DNA of 64,000 bases. It comes from JBDKVA01 sp039679375. GTDB taxonomy: Bacteria > Bacillota > Clostridia > Acetivibrionales > DTU013. The notes below the pieces were generated by a model, which saw nothing but the letters and a program-made list of their open reading frames with translations, was not told the DNA's origin and searched no databases. Made by a program: the position numbers and the translations under genes. Shown piece by piece: positions 43,242-51,556 of this stretch; positions within the stretch are counted from its first letter, which is position 1; every line of letters starts with the position of its first letter. The stretch lies in the NCBI GenBank assembly GCA_039679375.1, contig JBDKVA010000207.1, forward strand, positions 33,132-97,131. The letters are read 5' to 3'.

Positions 43242-43302
43242 TTCCGATAATCTTTTCCGGGGAACTCCACTAACCGCTCCATTCCCCAAAAAAGAATCGG
43301 AA
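43242..43302. repeat. Long imperfect inverted repeat between VanW and MFS genes
   Basis: TTCCGAT (43242-43248) pairs with ATCGGAA (43296-43302), and TCTTTTCCGGGGAA pairs with TTCCCCAAAAAAGA across the middle with two or three mismatches, giving a stem of about 19 bp. There is no T-run after either side. It fills the 179-bp gap after the VanW gene; the remainder is AT-rich without a gene. Confidence 0.6.
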
Positions 43303-43364
43303 CTAATATTTTAGCCGATCCATAACTATATTGAATTAATATATGTTGCTGGCCGGGGGGAAGG

Positions 43365-44636
43365 ATGCAGAATAAAATCAACATTAGTTTTAACATATAT
43401 CTGGTAGGGCAGGGTGTATCGAACCTGGGTGATTCCATCCGGTTCATAGCAGTGACAATGCTCATTTTCAGGTTTACAGGATCGGGAATGACGGCCGCAT
43501 TCGGGATTATGCTCTCTTCACTGCCAAGTATCATCGCCTCACCCTTCGCAGGTGTACTGGGCGACCGTACGAATGAGAAAAAGGTACTTGTTTTAGTTGA
43601 TCTTGTCAGGTTCCTGACCGTTCCATTATTCTTATATGCGGATAAGATTGGGCAAATATATCTGCTGTTAGTTCTTCTGTCTCTTTTTGATGTTTTTTAT
43701 GGTCCCTGCAGGAGGAAATTCATACGAAACATCACAGGTAAAAAGGGTGCGCTTAAAGCAAATTCGTATCTTGCGGGAGCTTCCGGCCTGGCCTACTTCA
43801 TCGGCCCTTTGACGTCCGGTTTTCTGACCGACCGGTTCGGACCGGCCCCGGCTATTCTGATTGCCAGCCTATGCTGCATCATATCCTGTTTTCTCACTTT
43901 TTTATCGGGGATTGCGCCAGGGAAAACCGGAAAGTCAGACAGCGCTTTTGCCTCAAGCCACAATTCCTATGTATACCAAAGCAATGTGGCGGCGGAATTG
44001 AAGGAAGGCTTGAGGTATTGTTTCCTTACGCCTCCTGTAAGGATGCTTTTGATGATAGGATTTATAATGGGTTTTAGTACCATATCGGTAAATATGGCAT
44101 TTTATCCATATGTATTTGATGTGCTGAAGGTGACTGCAAAAGGCTGGAGCCTGATGATCACATTATATTATGGCACAAGCCTGATAGCAGTGCTGCTGGT
44201 GAAGCGGCTTGAAAGATTTATAAAGGATACGGACGGGAAAATCCTTTTTGCCGGATTGATGATTGTGCCTGTCATATGGATACTGTATGCCTTTACAGCA
44301 CGATTCACAGCTGTGCTTGTTCTGCAGTTCATTGAAGGATCCGTGATTTCAATGTGCGGTATTATTCTCTCCGCCAGATTCCAGGTCATTACTGACAAGG
44401 AGCTTATGGCAAGGGTCTCCGGTACGAACGATATCTTTGCAAATACGGGTAAACTAGCAGGAATGGGGTGCGCTGCCATATTGACAAAAAGCTTTTCCTT
44501 CTATTCCGTTTTCATTTTCAATGGCGTGCTCCTATTTCTATTTGCAGTTTACGGGCAGATAAACGCAGGCCGTTCTCACAAATTAGGGCTTGCCGATGTG
44601 TGCAGCATGCGGTTGCAGCATAAAAACCATCAGTAA
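43365..44636 (+). CDS. Major facilitator superfamily (MFS) transporter
   Basis: A 423-residue polytopic protein with about 12 helices, of the MFS_3 (EntS/MefA-like) group. It starts NIYLVGQGVSNLGDSIRFIA, has the loop motif GVLGDRTNEKKVLVLVDLVRF in two parts around residue 65, and TSGFLTDRFGP in the second repeat. Substrates of this group include drugs and siderophores; not assignable. A strong site GGGGGAAGG precedes ATG 43365. The last 7 bp overlap the convergent GGDEF gene. Confidence 0.88.
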   Translation: MQNKINISFNIYLVGQGVSNLGDSIRFIAVTMLIFRFTGSGMTAAFGIMLSSLPSIIASPFAGVLGDRTNEKKVLVLVDLVRFLTVPLFLYADKIGQIYLLLVLLSLFDVFYGPCRRKFIRNITGKKGALKANSYLAGASGLAYFIGPLTSGFLTDRFGPAPAILIASLCCIISCFLTFLSGIAPGKTGKSDSAFASSHNSYVYQSNVAAELKEGLRYCFLTPPVRMLLMIGFIMGFSTISVNMAFYPYVFDVLKVTAKGWSLMITLYYGTSLIAVLLVKRLERFIKDTDGKILFAGLMIVPVIWILYAFTARFTAVLVLQFIEGSVISMCGIILSARFQVITDKELMARVSGTNDIFANTGKLAGMGCAAILTKSFSFYSVFIFNGVLLFLFAVYGQINAGRSHKLGLADVCSMRLQHKNHQ

Positions 44637-45841
44637 AAGGTATGATGCGAGGCAGTGTTCCTGCCCTTGCTTTTGGATTTGTACAAACCACCATCAGCTG
44701 CTTCAATCAGCGCTTTTACATCGGTCCCGTCACGTGGGTAAGTCGCAATACCGATGGATATGGTAAAGTGGGGTGAATCGGAAGTATCGACACGCCGTCT
44801 GAAACGTTCGGCTATCAAAACAGCGTGGTCTGTCCCGACGTCAGGCAGTACAATGATGAATTCATCTCCTCCGTACCTTCCGATCATATCAAAATCCCTG
44901 ATATTGTTTCTGCCGATGGCTGACAGCAGCTTAATGCACTTGTCTCCGACAATATGCCCGTGCGTATCGTTAATGGATTTAAAATTGTCGATATCAAACA
45001 TCATTATGGAAAATTCCGATTTCGGATTCTTACGTATTAATGTTTCAATGGAATCCAGGATCGCCATTTTATTCATTACCTGGGACATGGAATCGATTCT
45101 TGAAATATCCAGCAGCTTTTTGTTTACTTTTTCTATTTCCAGCATTCTTTTTTTTACTTCGATTTCAATTGAGCGGTTTAGTGCAGATAGCTGCTTTTCC
45201 TCATCCCTTGACTTATCAAGCTGGGCTTTCAGCAGAACATGGTAGAAGAACACGAGTAATAGGATATAAGCTCCAAGCTTTAAAAAAGGCGCCACCCATA
45301 ATACTGATCCGGAGAGGGGAAGATAGTATTGAGCAATTACAGACACAAAAAGAACGATAACCGACCAGAAAAGATAAAGCATATCTCCTTTTTCTTTTCT
45401 TAACCGGAATAAAATCGCCAGGGCAATGACCAGTGATGCATAAGGCAATACCGGCTGGTTTATAAGGATGTTTCGTACGGTATGGGAATAGAGTACCGTT
45501 AAGACAACTGCCGAAGGGATGGAAATCATAATGAAACAGAAAGAACCCGGATTATTTTTATCATGCTTTGCTGCAAGTGAAATCATGATGAGCAAAAACA
45601 GGATCGGTTCGGTCAAATAGGAAAAAACATAGAATAATTCATATTTATTTACAAATAGAAATATAAAGTTAAAAAGAAATGCGGAGAAAAAAGAATACCC
45701 CAGCATTTGCAGCGGCATTTTCGGGCTTCGATACCATATCGTCATGATCAGAAAACAAAATGAAAAGCACATTACAATGGCAGAACACAGCAAACCAGCG
45801 CTGTATTGAGGCGTTATGGGAATAGTTAACGGCATTGTCAT
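44630..45841 (-). CDS. Membrane diguanylate cyclase (GGDEF) with I-site
   Basis: About 403 residues. The N-terminus has about six or seven membrane helices (residues about 10-205), then a coiled linker (about 210-240) and a GGDEF domain (about 245-400) with FDIDNFKSINDTHGH and an intact GGDEF. The I-site RDFD lies five residues upstream, so c-di-GMP feedback is expected, unlike the TPR-GGDEF triplet. The opening motif DSMSQVMNK is degenerate from the common D-LTG-NR. AGAAGG precedes ATG 45841 by 6 bp; ATG 45847 is too close. It is convergent with the MFS gene by a 7-bp overlap and divergent from GH130. Confidence 0.9.
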   Translation of the reverse strand: MTMPLTIPITPQYSAGLLCSAIVMCFSFCFLIMTIWYRSPKMPLQMLGYSFFSAFLFNFIFLFVNKYELFYVFSYLTEPILFLLIMISLAAKHDKNNPGSFCFIMISIPSAVVLTVLYSHTVRNILINQPVLPYASLVIALAILFRLRKEKGDMLYLFWSVIVLFVSVIAQYYLPLSGSVLWVAPFLKLGAYILLLVFFYHVLLKAQLDKSRDEEKQLSALNRSIEIEVKKRMLEIEKVNKKLLDISRIDSMSQVMNKMAILDSIETLIRKNPKSEFSIMMFDIDNFKSINDTHGHIVGDKCIKLLSAIGRNNIRDFDMIGRYGGDEFIIVLPDVGTDHAVLIAERFRRRVDTSDSPHFTISIGIATYPRDGTDVKALIEAADGGLYKSKSKGRNTASHHTFY

Positions 45842-45976
45842 CAGCATCCTTCTAAAATAAAATAAAACAATAAAAACTATATATTTATATCTATATTTTA
45901 TGAACTAACTCGTTTATCGGATAAAAGCGGTTTTTATTATAGTTAAAAAATCAAATAATAAATTTTCAAAATATTG

Positions 45977-46005
45977 TTGTTTTAGCTAATTAATTATTGT
46001 AAAAT
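45977..46005 (+). promoter_or_regulatory. Promoter for the GH130 gene
   Basis: TTGTTT (45977-45982), 17-bp spacer, TAAAAT (46000-46005) in an AT-rich region 56 bp before the start of the GH130 gene. Confidence 0.6.
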
Positions 46006-46060
46006 TTGAACAGGAAGGTGAACGAATAAATTCTTTAGAAGACGTGAGGATGTGTTTATA

Positions 46061-47266
46061 ATGATTACCGGGCCGGACAGTTACACTCAGTCAAGGGGGA
46101 AAGTGTTTCAAGCTTATAAAGCGGTAATACACAGGAAAAATATACAAACTGATTTTTATAATGGCATATATTCAAGGTGGAAATATCCGGTTCTGACTTC
46201 AGAGCATATTCCGGTATTCTGGAAGTATGACCTGAACAGAGAAACGAATCCTTATTTCATGGAACGGCTTGGAGTGAACGCGGTATTCAATTCGGGTGCG
46301 ATATATTTAAACGATAAGTATTATCTTATCGCCAGAGTTGAGGGGAATGACAGAAAATCATTTTTTGCCGTCGCCGAGAGTGACAGCGGAGTAGATGGGT
46401 TCAAATTCAGGGATTTCCCTGTTGTTCTGCCCGACACTCAGCCAGGGGAAACAAATGTATATGATATGCGTTTGACAGCGCATGAGGACGGCTGTATATA
46501 CGGAGTGTTTTGCTCTGAAAGCAAGGACAAACAGTCAAATGATCTTTCTGCTGCAGTTGCCCAGGCCGGCATTGTGCGTACCAGGGATCTGACAACATGG
46601 GAGAGGCTCCCTGATTTGAAGACGAAATCTGCACAGCAAAGAAATGTTGTACTGCACCCGTATTTTGTAAACGGGAAGTACGCTTTTTACACCCGGCCGC
46701 AGGATGACTTCATTAATGCAGGAACAGGCGGCGGTATAGGCTTTGGTTTATGCAAAGATATAGAGAATGCTGTAATCGATAATGAAAAGATTATCAGCTG
46801 CAGGAAGTATCATACTATTACGGAGATTAAAAACGGTGCAGGGGCGGTACCGATAAAAACGCAAAAGGGATTCATACATATTGCCCATGGAGTAAGGAAT
46901 ACCGCTGCAGGACTGCGATATGTAATTTATGCCTTTGCAACTGATTTGAATGATCCTTCAAGAATTGTATCAGAGCCGTCAGGATATTTAATAGCTCCTG
47001 TTGAAGATGAACGCGTAGGCGACGTATCGAATGTGGTGTTTACCAATGGTGCGATAGTAAACAAGGATAATGAAGTGTTTATATATTATGCTTCATCAGA
47101 TACAAGACTGCATGTAGCAACCACAACACTGGACAGGCTTATGGACTATACTTTCAATACGCCTCAGGACCCTTTGCGTTCTGCAGATTGTGTAAGGCAA
47201 AGATGCGAGCTTATTAAAAAAAATCTTGAGTATATGAAATCTCAGAATGAATCGATTTTATTTTAA
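46061..47266 (+). CDS. GH130 mannosyl-glucose phosphorylase-like enzyme
   Basis: About 401 residues, a five-bladed beta-propeller of glycoside phosphorylase family 130. The pattern is that of 4-O-beta-D-mannosyl-D-glucose phosphorylase: NPYFMERLGVNAVFNSGAIY (20 residues), ARVEGNDRKSFFAVAES, the catalytic-acid motif VYDMRL (Asp at about residue 135), DLTTWERLPDLK, QQRNVVLHPYFV and HIAHGVRN. Such enzymes phosphorolyse mannosyl-glucose into mannose 1-phosphate and glucose in the mannan path, or act on beta-1,4-mannooligosaccharides; the subgroup is likely but not proved. ATG 46061 has GAGGA 10 bp upstream; GTG 46052 lies only 1 bp from it. No signal peptide: cytoplasmic. No cellobiose 2-epimerase lies next to it. 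Confidence 0.88.
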   Translation: MITGPDSYTQSRGKVFQAYKAVIHRKNIQTDFYNGIYSRWKYPVLTSEHIPVFWKYDLNRETNPYFMERLGVNAVFNSGAIYLNDKYYLIARVEGNDRKSFFAVAESDSGVDGFKFRDFPVVLPDTQPGETNVYDMRLTAHEDGCIYGVFCSESKDKQSNDLSAAVAQAGIVRTRDLTTWERLPDLKTKSAQQRNVVLHPYFVNGKYAFYTRPQDDFINAGTGGGIGFGLCKDIENAVIDNEKIISCRKYHTITEIKNGAGAVPIKTQKGFIHIAHGVRNTAAGLRYVIYAFATDLNDPSRIVSEPSGYLIAPVEDERVGDVSNVVFTNGAIVNKDNEVFIYYASSDTRLHVATTTLDRLMDYTFNTPQDPLRSADCVRQRCELIKKNLEYMKSQNESILF

Positions 47267-47440
47267 TTATCTCCGCAGCTTTTTTATCATATAGCCCCAG
47301 AACATACCTTCTGCAAAAACCAAAGCCAGCAAGCCGACAGCAGTGCCAAGGCTAAGATCAACAATATGATCCTGTCCTTTCACATGATTGTTTTTTTTCA
47401 ACTGCGTTATAGGATATTTTCGCACGGTATCGTATCTCAT
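47267..47440 (-). CDS. 57-residue single-pass membrane protein (hypothetical)
   Basis: Encodes 57 residues: a basic N-terminus (MRYDTVRKYPITQLKK), a hydrophobic helix at about residues 28-51 (LGTAVGLLALVFAEGMFWGY, 20 residues) and a basic end KKLRR. A site with AGTAGGGA precedes the start by about 6 bp. Its stop codon directly abuts the stop of GH130 on the other strand. I know no named family. Small basic membrane proteins of this kind often accompany transporters or stress systems. Confidence 0.55.
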   Translation of the reverse strand: MRYDTVRKYPITQLKKNNHVKGQDHIVDLSLGTAVGLLALVFAEGMFWGYMIKKLRR

Positions 47441-47610
47441 ATAAATCCCTACTCTTTTATTCGTTTATGGCGCTTTTCGCTCATGATTGCATAAGCGATG
47501 CGCCGATTTATCTTTATATAATATCCAGTTGCGCGTGATTTTATCCTGTACAATATTTCTTCCAGATATTGAATATAACAACACATATTTATTATACTAT
47601 ATATGTCTGA

Positions 47611-47639
47611 TTGAACTTTCATAGTTTTGCACTTATGTA
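47611..47639 (+). promoter_or_regulatory. Putative promoter for the yfmF gene
   Basis: TTGAAC (47611-47616) with 17-bp spacer to TATGTA (47634-47639), 38 bp before the gene start. The -10 box is weak. The remaining part of 47441-47610 is AT-rich and holds no gene that I can support. Confidence 0.4.
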
Positions 47640-47676
47640 ATATAAATTTATATAAGCATCGGAAAGGAAGGTAAAA

Positions 47677-48969
47677 ATGGATAATGCTTTAATTGCCGGA
47701 AAGATGATGAAAGTGGCTTCTTTCAGCGGTATAGACGTCTATAGGGTAAACACGGACAAATTCAAAACGAGCAGTATTAATTTCTTTTTCCAGGATAACC
47801 TTATCAGGGAAAGCGTAACAATGAATGCGCTTTTACCTGCCGTAATGAGGAGAGGCAGTGAGGAATACCCGAAGTCAAAGGATATATCCCTTCAGCTTGA
47901 AAAGCTTTATGGAGCTAGCTTCGACTGCGGTGTGACCAAAAAGGGCGAGAGGCATATCATCCAATTCTATACGGAATTTTTATCGCAGCAATACATACCG
48001 GATGGCACGGATTCATTTACTGCGGCATTTGAAATGCTTTACGGCATCATCACCAGACCCGCCTTAGTAAACGGACAATTTAATGAGGATTATCTTGTGC
48101 AGGAGAAAGAAATATTAAGGATGCTGATTGAAAGCAGGGTAAATGACAAAATGCAGTACAGCGTTGACCGTTGCCTGGAAGAGGTATGCAGGGATGAACC
48201 TTACGGAATTTATGATTATGGCTATGTCGAGGATCTCGGAGCGATTACAAGGGAGGGATTGACCGGCCACTATCATGAAGTATTGGAGACCTATCCGCTT
48301 CAGGTCTATCTGGTAGGCAGCATAACCGACAGGCAGGCCGATATGGTGATAGGATATCTTCGCAGAATGCCCCGTAAAGACATAAAGGCACTGAGAAATG
48401 GATTTTCAAAAAAACAGATCGCACAAGCAAGGCATGTGACCGAAACCATGAATGTCACTCAGGGGAAGCTTTGCCTTGGTTTTCGGACCAATGTCGCGCC
48501 GGACAGCCGGGAATACCCCGCACTGATGGTATATAACGGAATACTCGGAGGTGGGATTCATTCAAAGCTGTTCCAGAACGTAAGGGAAAAGGCGAGCCTT
48601 GCATATTATTCCTATTCACGGCTGGATAAATTCAAGGGCTTGATGGTGGTGAGCAGCGGAATTGAGCTGAAAGACCGGGACAAAGCACTGGACATTATCC
48701 TGAAGCAGCTGGAGGAAATAAAAAAGGGGATGATATCAACACAGGAGCTTGAAGCTACTTTAAAGACAACGGAGACGGGAATGAAATCCCTGGGCGACAG
48801 CCAGATGAACATTGTCGACTTTTATCTGAGCCAGACGATCTCAGGCACGAATGACGATTTCAACGATGTGATTGAAAAAGTCAATAAGGTAAAACCTGAA
48901 GAAGTCATGCGGATTGCTTCAGGTATCACGCTTGATACAGTTTATTTTCTCACAGCAATACAAAAATAA
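47677..48969 (+). CDS. yfmF: M16-family inactive peptidase subunit YfmF
   Basis: A 430-residue M16 peptidase-like protein of the YfmF group, named in databases as EF-P 5-aminopentanol modification-associated. The fold is clear from the two-lobe layout, with LLPAVMRRGSEEYPKSKDIS at the place where active members carry HxxEH, and the late GILGGGIHSKLFQNVREKA motif. There is no HxxEH, so it should be the non-catalytic partner of the next gene. AAAGGAAGG precedes ATG 47677. It is 24 bp upstream of yfmH, so a heterodimer is likely. Confidence 0.88.
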   Translation: MDNALIAGKMMKVASFSGIDVYRVNTDKFKTSSINFFFQDNLIRESVTMNALLPAVMRRGSEEYPKSKDISLQLEKLYGASFDCGVTKKGERHIIQFYTEFLSQQYIPDGTDSFTAAFEMLYGIITRPALVNGQFNEDYLVQEKEILRMLIESRVNDKMQYSVDRCLEEVCRDEPYGIYDYGYVEDLGAITREGLTGHYHEVLETYPLQVYLVGSITDRQADMVIGYLRRMPRKDIKALRNGFSKKQIAQARHVTETMNVTQGKLCLGFRTNVAPDSREYPALMVYNGILGGGIHSKLFQNVREKASLAYYSYSRLDKFKGLMVVSSGIELKDRDKALDIILKQLEEIKKGMISTQELEATLKTTETGMKSLGDSQMNIVDFYLSQTISGTNDDFNDVIEKVNKVKPEEVMRIASGITLDTVYFLTAIQK

Positions 48970-48993
48970 CCGGCAGGCAGAGGAGTTGAGCAG

Positions 48994-50277
48994 ATGAATA
49001 TCGATAAAATAAATTATGATAAAGCCGGCGAAGTGCTTTACAAATATGAGCACAGCAGCGGACTCAAAGCTTTTGTGATACCAAGAAAGGGTTATTCAAA
49101 AAAGCATGCTACTTTTTCAACGCATTACGGATCGGTTGACAATGAATTCATTATACCGGGGGAAACCATACCGACCAGGGTGCCTGACGGGATAGCGCAT
49201 TTCCTTGAACACAAGCTGTTTGAACAAAAGGATGGAAGCGTGATGGATAAGTTTGCGGCTCTGGGTTCCAGTCCAAATGCCTATACCAGCTTTAACCAGA
49301 CCGTATATCTTTTCTCCTGCACAGACAGGTTTAAAGAAAATTTCGATCTGCTGCTCGATTATGTACAGCATCCGTATATCACCAGTGAAAGCGTGGAAAA
49401 GGAAAAGGGAATCATTGGACAGGAAATCATGATGTATCAGGATGATCCGGGATGGAGAGCCTTTTTTAACCTTCTTGGCGCATTTTACAACAAACTGTCC
49501 GTTCAAATCGATATCGCCGGTACGGTTGAGAGCATAAGCAAAATTGACAGGGAAACGCTTTACAAGTGCTACAATACATTTTATCATCCGTCAAACATGG
49601 TGATTCTTGTGGTGGGTGATGTGGAGCCCCAAAGTGTGTTTGACCGGATAGAGGCGGCACTTGAGAAAAAGGATGCAAGGCAGCCGATCAGGAGGGTATT
49701 TCCTGAGGAGCCGGCTGAAATCAAAAAGGGCTATGTAGAACAGACACTTGCCGTATCCATACCTATATTTTCCATGGGGTACAAGGACAGCAGCCCGGAT
49801 CTGGAAGGCGTTGAGCTGCTGAAATACGAGGTTGCGGTGAAGCTGCTTCTGGATATGCTGATAGGGAGAAGTTCAGGCCTGTATGAACAGCTTTATGATG
49901 AGGGTTTATTAAATTCCACCTTTGAATTTGATTTTACAATAGAAAAAGGTTATGCGTTTTCGGTATTGAGCGGAGAATCAAAGGATCCTGTGAAGGTAAG
50001 GGACAGATTGTGCATGGCAGTAGATAAAGCAAAGAAAGACGGCCTTGACAGGGAAGCCTATGACCGGCTTGTCAGGTCAATGCTCGGCAGATATATGAGG
50101 CAGTTCAATTCCGTCGAGAAGATCTCCCATACATTTATTTCCGTCTATTTTAAAGGTGTGAACATGTTTGACTATTTGGAGGTTTATGATAAAATATCTT
50201 TTGAATATGTTTGTGAGGTATTTAAAGAGCATTTCAAAGAGGAAAAACTTGCTCTTTCAATCATAAAACCTGTTTAG
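48994..50277 (+). CDS. yfmH: M16-family zinc peptidase YfmH
   Basis: A 427-residue M16 peptidase. The inverted zinc motif HFLEHKLFEQ (HxxEH) lies at about residues 69-73, with the downstream Glu in the EKEKGIIGQEIMMYQDDPGW stretch. The second lobe has LLLDMLIGRSSGLYEQLYDE (20 residues). It fits the catalytic half of the YfmF/YfmH pair that is linked in B. subtilis to EF-P modification. A GAGG site lies about 9 bp before the ATG. It is followed 13 bp later by lgt. Confidence 0.92.
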   Translation: MNIDKINYDKAGEVLYKYEHSSGLKAFVIPRKGYSKKHATFSTHYGSVDNEFIIPGETIPTRVPDGIAHFLEHKLFEQKDGSVMDKFAALGSSPNAYTSFNQTVYLFSCTDRFKENFDLLLDYVQHPYITSESVEKEKGIIGQEIMMYQDDPGWRAFFNLLGAFYNKLSVQIDIAGTVESISKIDRETLYKCYNTFYHPSNMVILVVGDVEPQSVFDRIEAALEKKDARQPIRRVFPEEPAEIKKGYVEQTLAVSIPIFSMGYKDSSPDLEGVELLKYEVAVKLLLDMLIGRSSGLYEQLYDEGLLNSTFEFDFTIEKGYAFSVLSGESKDPVKVRDRLCMAVDKAKKDGLDREAYDRLVRSMLGRYMRQFNSVEKISHTFISVYFKGVNMFDYLEVYDKISFEYVCEVFKEHFKEEKLALSIIKPV

Positions 50278-50290
50278 AGGGGGGTTGGCA

Positions 50291-51352
50291 ATGGATGTAC
50301 GGTTTCCGGGTCTGTTGGGTCTTGAATTTGAACTGAGAAGATGGGCTTTTCAAGTTTTTGGCATTAAAATTTACTGGTATGGGATCATCATTGCGCTGGC
50401 CTTTCTGATTGCAGTCCTGCTGGCTGTAAAAAGCAGTAAAAAGTACGATATCGTACCGGACAATATACTGGATCTGGTTCTGTTTGCAGCGCCGGCGGCT
50501 ATTATATGCGCCAGGCTGTTCTATGTAATATTCAGCTGGGACCAGTTCAGGGATAACCCGGTTGAAATATTCATGACAAGAAATGGCGGGCTTGCCATTT
50601 ACGGAGGGATCATCGGCGCAGTATTGGTAGCCTGGCTGTATGCAAGGAAAAAGAAGATCCCATTTATGCATCTTATTGATTTTGCAATTCCTTACCTTGC
50701 TCTTGGTCAGGGTATCGGCCGATGGGGCAATTTTGTAAACCAGGAAGCCTTCGGTACGATGACGGCCCTTCCCTGGCGTATGAACGGTACGGTTTTCAAT
50801 GATTACCTGATTGGTGAACAGCCTGGTATTGACCTGGCAAAGTGGGGTGTACATCCTACATTCCTGTATGAGTCTCTTTTGGACATAGCCATTTTTGCTT
50901 TTCTGGCAGTCTACCGGAAGAAAAAGAAGTTTGAAGGAGAGGTGCTTTACCTTTACTTTATTTTATACGGCGTCGGCCGGTTCTTTATTGAAGGACTCAG
51001 GACCGACAGCCTGATGATGGGGAACATCAGAGTGTCACAACTTCTGTCAGCTTTGCTGGTACTGGTGTTCAGTGCGCTATATATAAGCAGCCGTGCCAAA
51101 AAGGCCAGGGAATCGGACGAAGAAACGGTTGTTTCCGGCCAGAGCGAGTATGGTTCTCTTCTGTTGAAGATGAAGGAAGAGGAACAGACGGAAGAATCAT
51201 TGGATTCGGCAGATATCGATAATAAGCCGGAAAAAGAAGCTGAGGAGCCGGAACAATTAACAGATGCGGATACGGCAGGCAAAGATACCGGAGCAAAACC
51301 GGGAGAGACGGCAGAGGATAAGGCTGACGAGAATAATAAAGAGGAGAATTAA
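50291..51352 (+). CDS. lgt: Prolipoprotein diacylglyceryl transferase with long acidic tail
   Basis: About 353 residues. A seven-helix enzyme that attaches diacylglycerol from phosphatidylglycerol to the lipobox Cys of prolipoproteins. Seen are NGGLAIYGGIIGAVLVAW and the signature GQGIGRWGNFVNQEAFG. The membrane core ends at about residue 262. A hydrophilic, Glu/Asp/Lys-rich tail of some 85-90 residues follows that typical Lgt proteins (about 270 residues) lack. Start ATG 50291 has GAGGGGGG 6 bp before; TTG 50285 is unlikely. It may share a transcript with yfmF-yfmH upstream and the Spo0E-like gene and rodA downstream. Confidence 0.95.
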   Translation: MDVRFPGLLGLEFELRRWAFQVFGIKIYWYGIIIALAFLIAVLLAVKSSKKYDIVPDNILDLVLFAAPAAIICARLFYVIFSWDQFRDNPVEIFMTRNGGLAIYGGIIGAVLVAWLYARKKKIPFMHLIDFAIPYLALGQGIGRWGNFVNQEAFGTMTALPWRMNGTVFNDYLIGEQPGIDLAKWGVHPTFLYESLLDIAIFAFLAVYRKKKKFEGEVLYLYFILYGVGRFFIEGLRTDSLMMGNIRVSQLLSALLVLVFSALYISSRAKKARESDEETVVSGQSEYGSLLLKMKEEEQTEESLDSADIDNKPEKEAEEPEQLTDADTAGKDTGAKPGETAEDKADENNKEEN

Positions 51353-51353
51353 A

Positions 51354-51512
51354 GTGCAGCTCGAAGAGTTAAAGGCGAAGATAGAATTCCTTCAGGATGA
51401 GCTGGGCAAGCTCATTATTTCGGAAGCGGATTCAAAAGAGATATATAAAGTAAGCGTAGAACTGGACAAGCTTATCGTAGCCTATTACAAGAACAGCAAG
51501 AAAAACCAGTAA
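51354..51512 (+). CDS. Spo0E-like sporulation regulatory (aspartyl-phosphate phosphatase) protein
   Basis: A 52-residue small helical protein of the Spo0E family, which dephosphorylates Spo0A-P and so delays sporulation. It is two helices joined by a loop, with the family motif SVELDKLIVAYY (S-x-x-L-D-x-L-I) in the second helix. Start GTG 51354 has GAGGAG 8 bp upstream, two bases after the lgt stop; an in-frame extension to 51264 runs over the lgt end and is unlikely. Its place between lgt and a rodA-type gene suggests co-transcription with wall genes. Confidence 0.85.
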   Translation: MQLEELKAKIEFLQDELGKLIISEADSKEIYKVSVELDKLIVAYYKNSKKNQ

Positions 51513-51556
51513 TATTGAATTTACTGGATAAAAGCATAACAGCCAGGGTGGATAGG

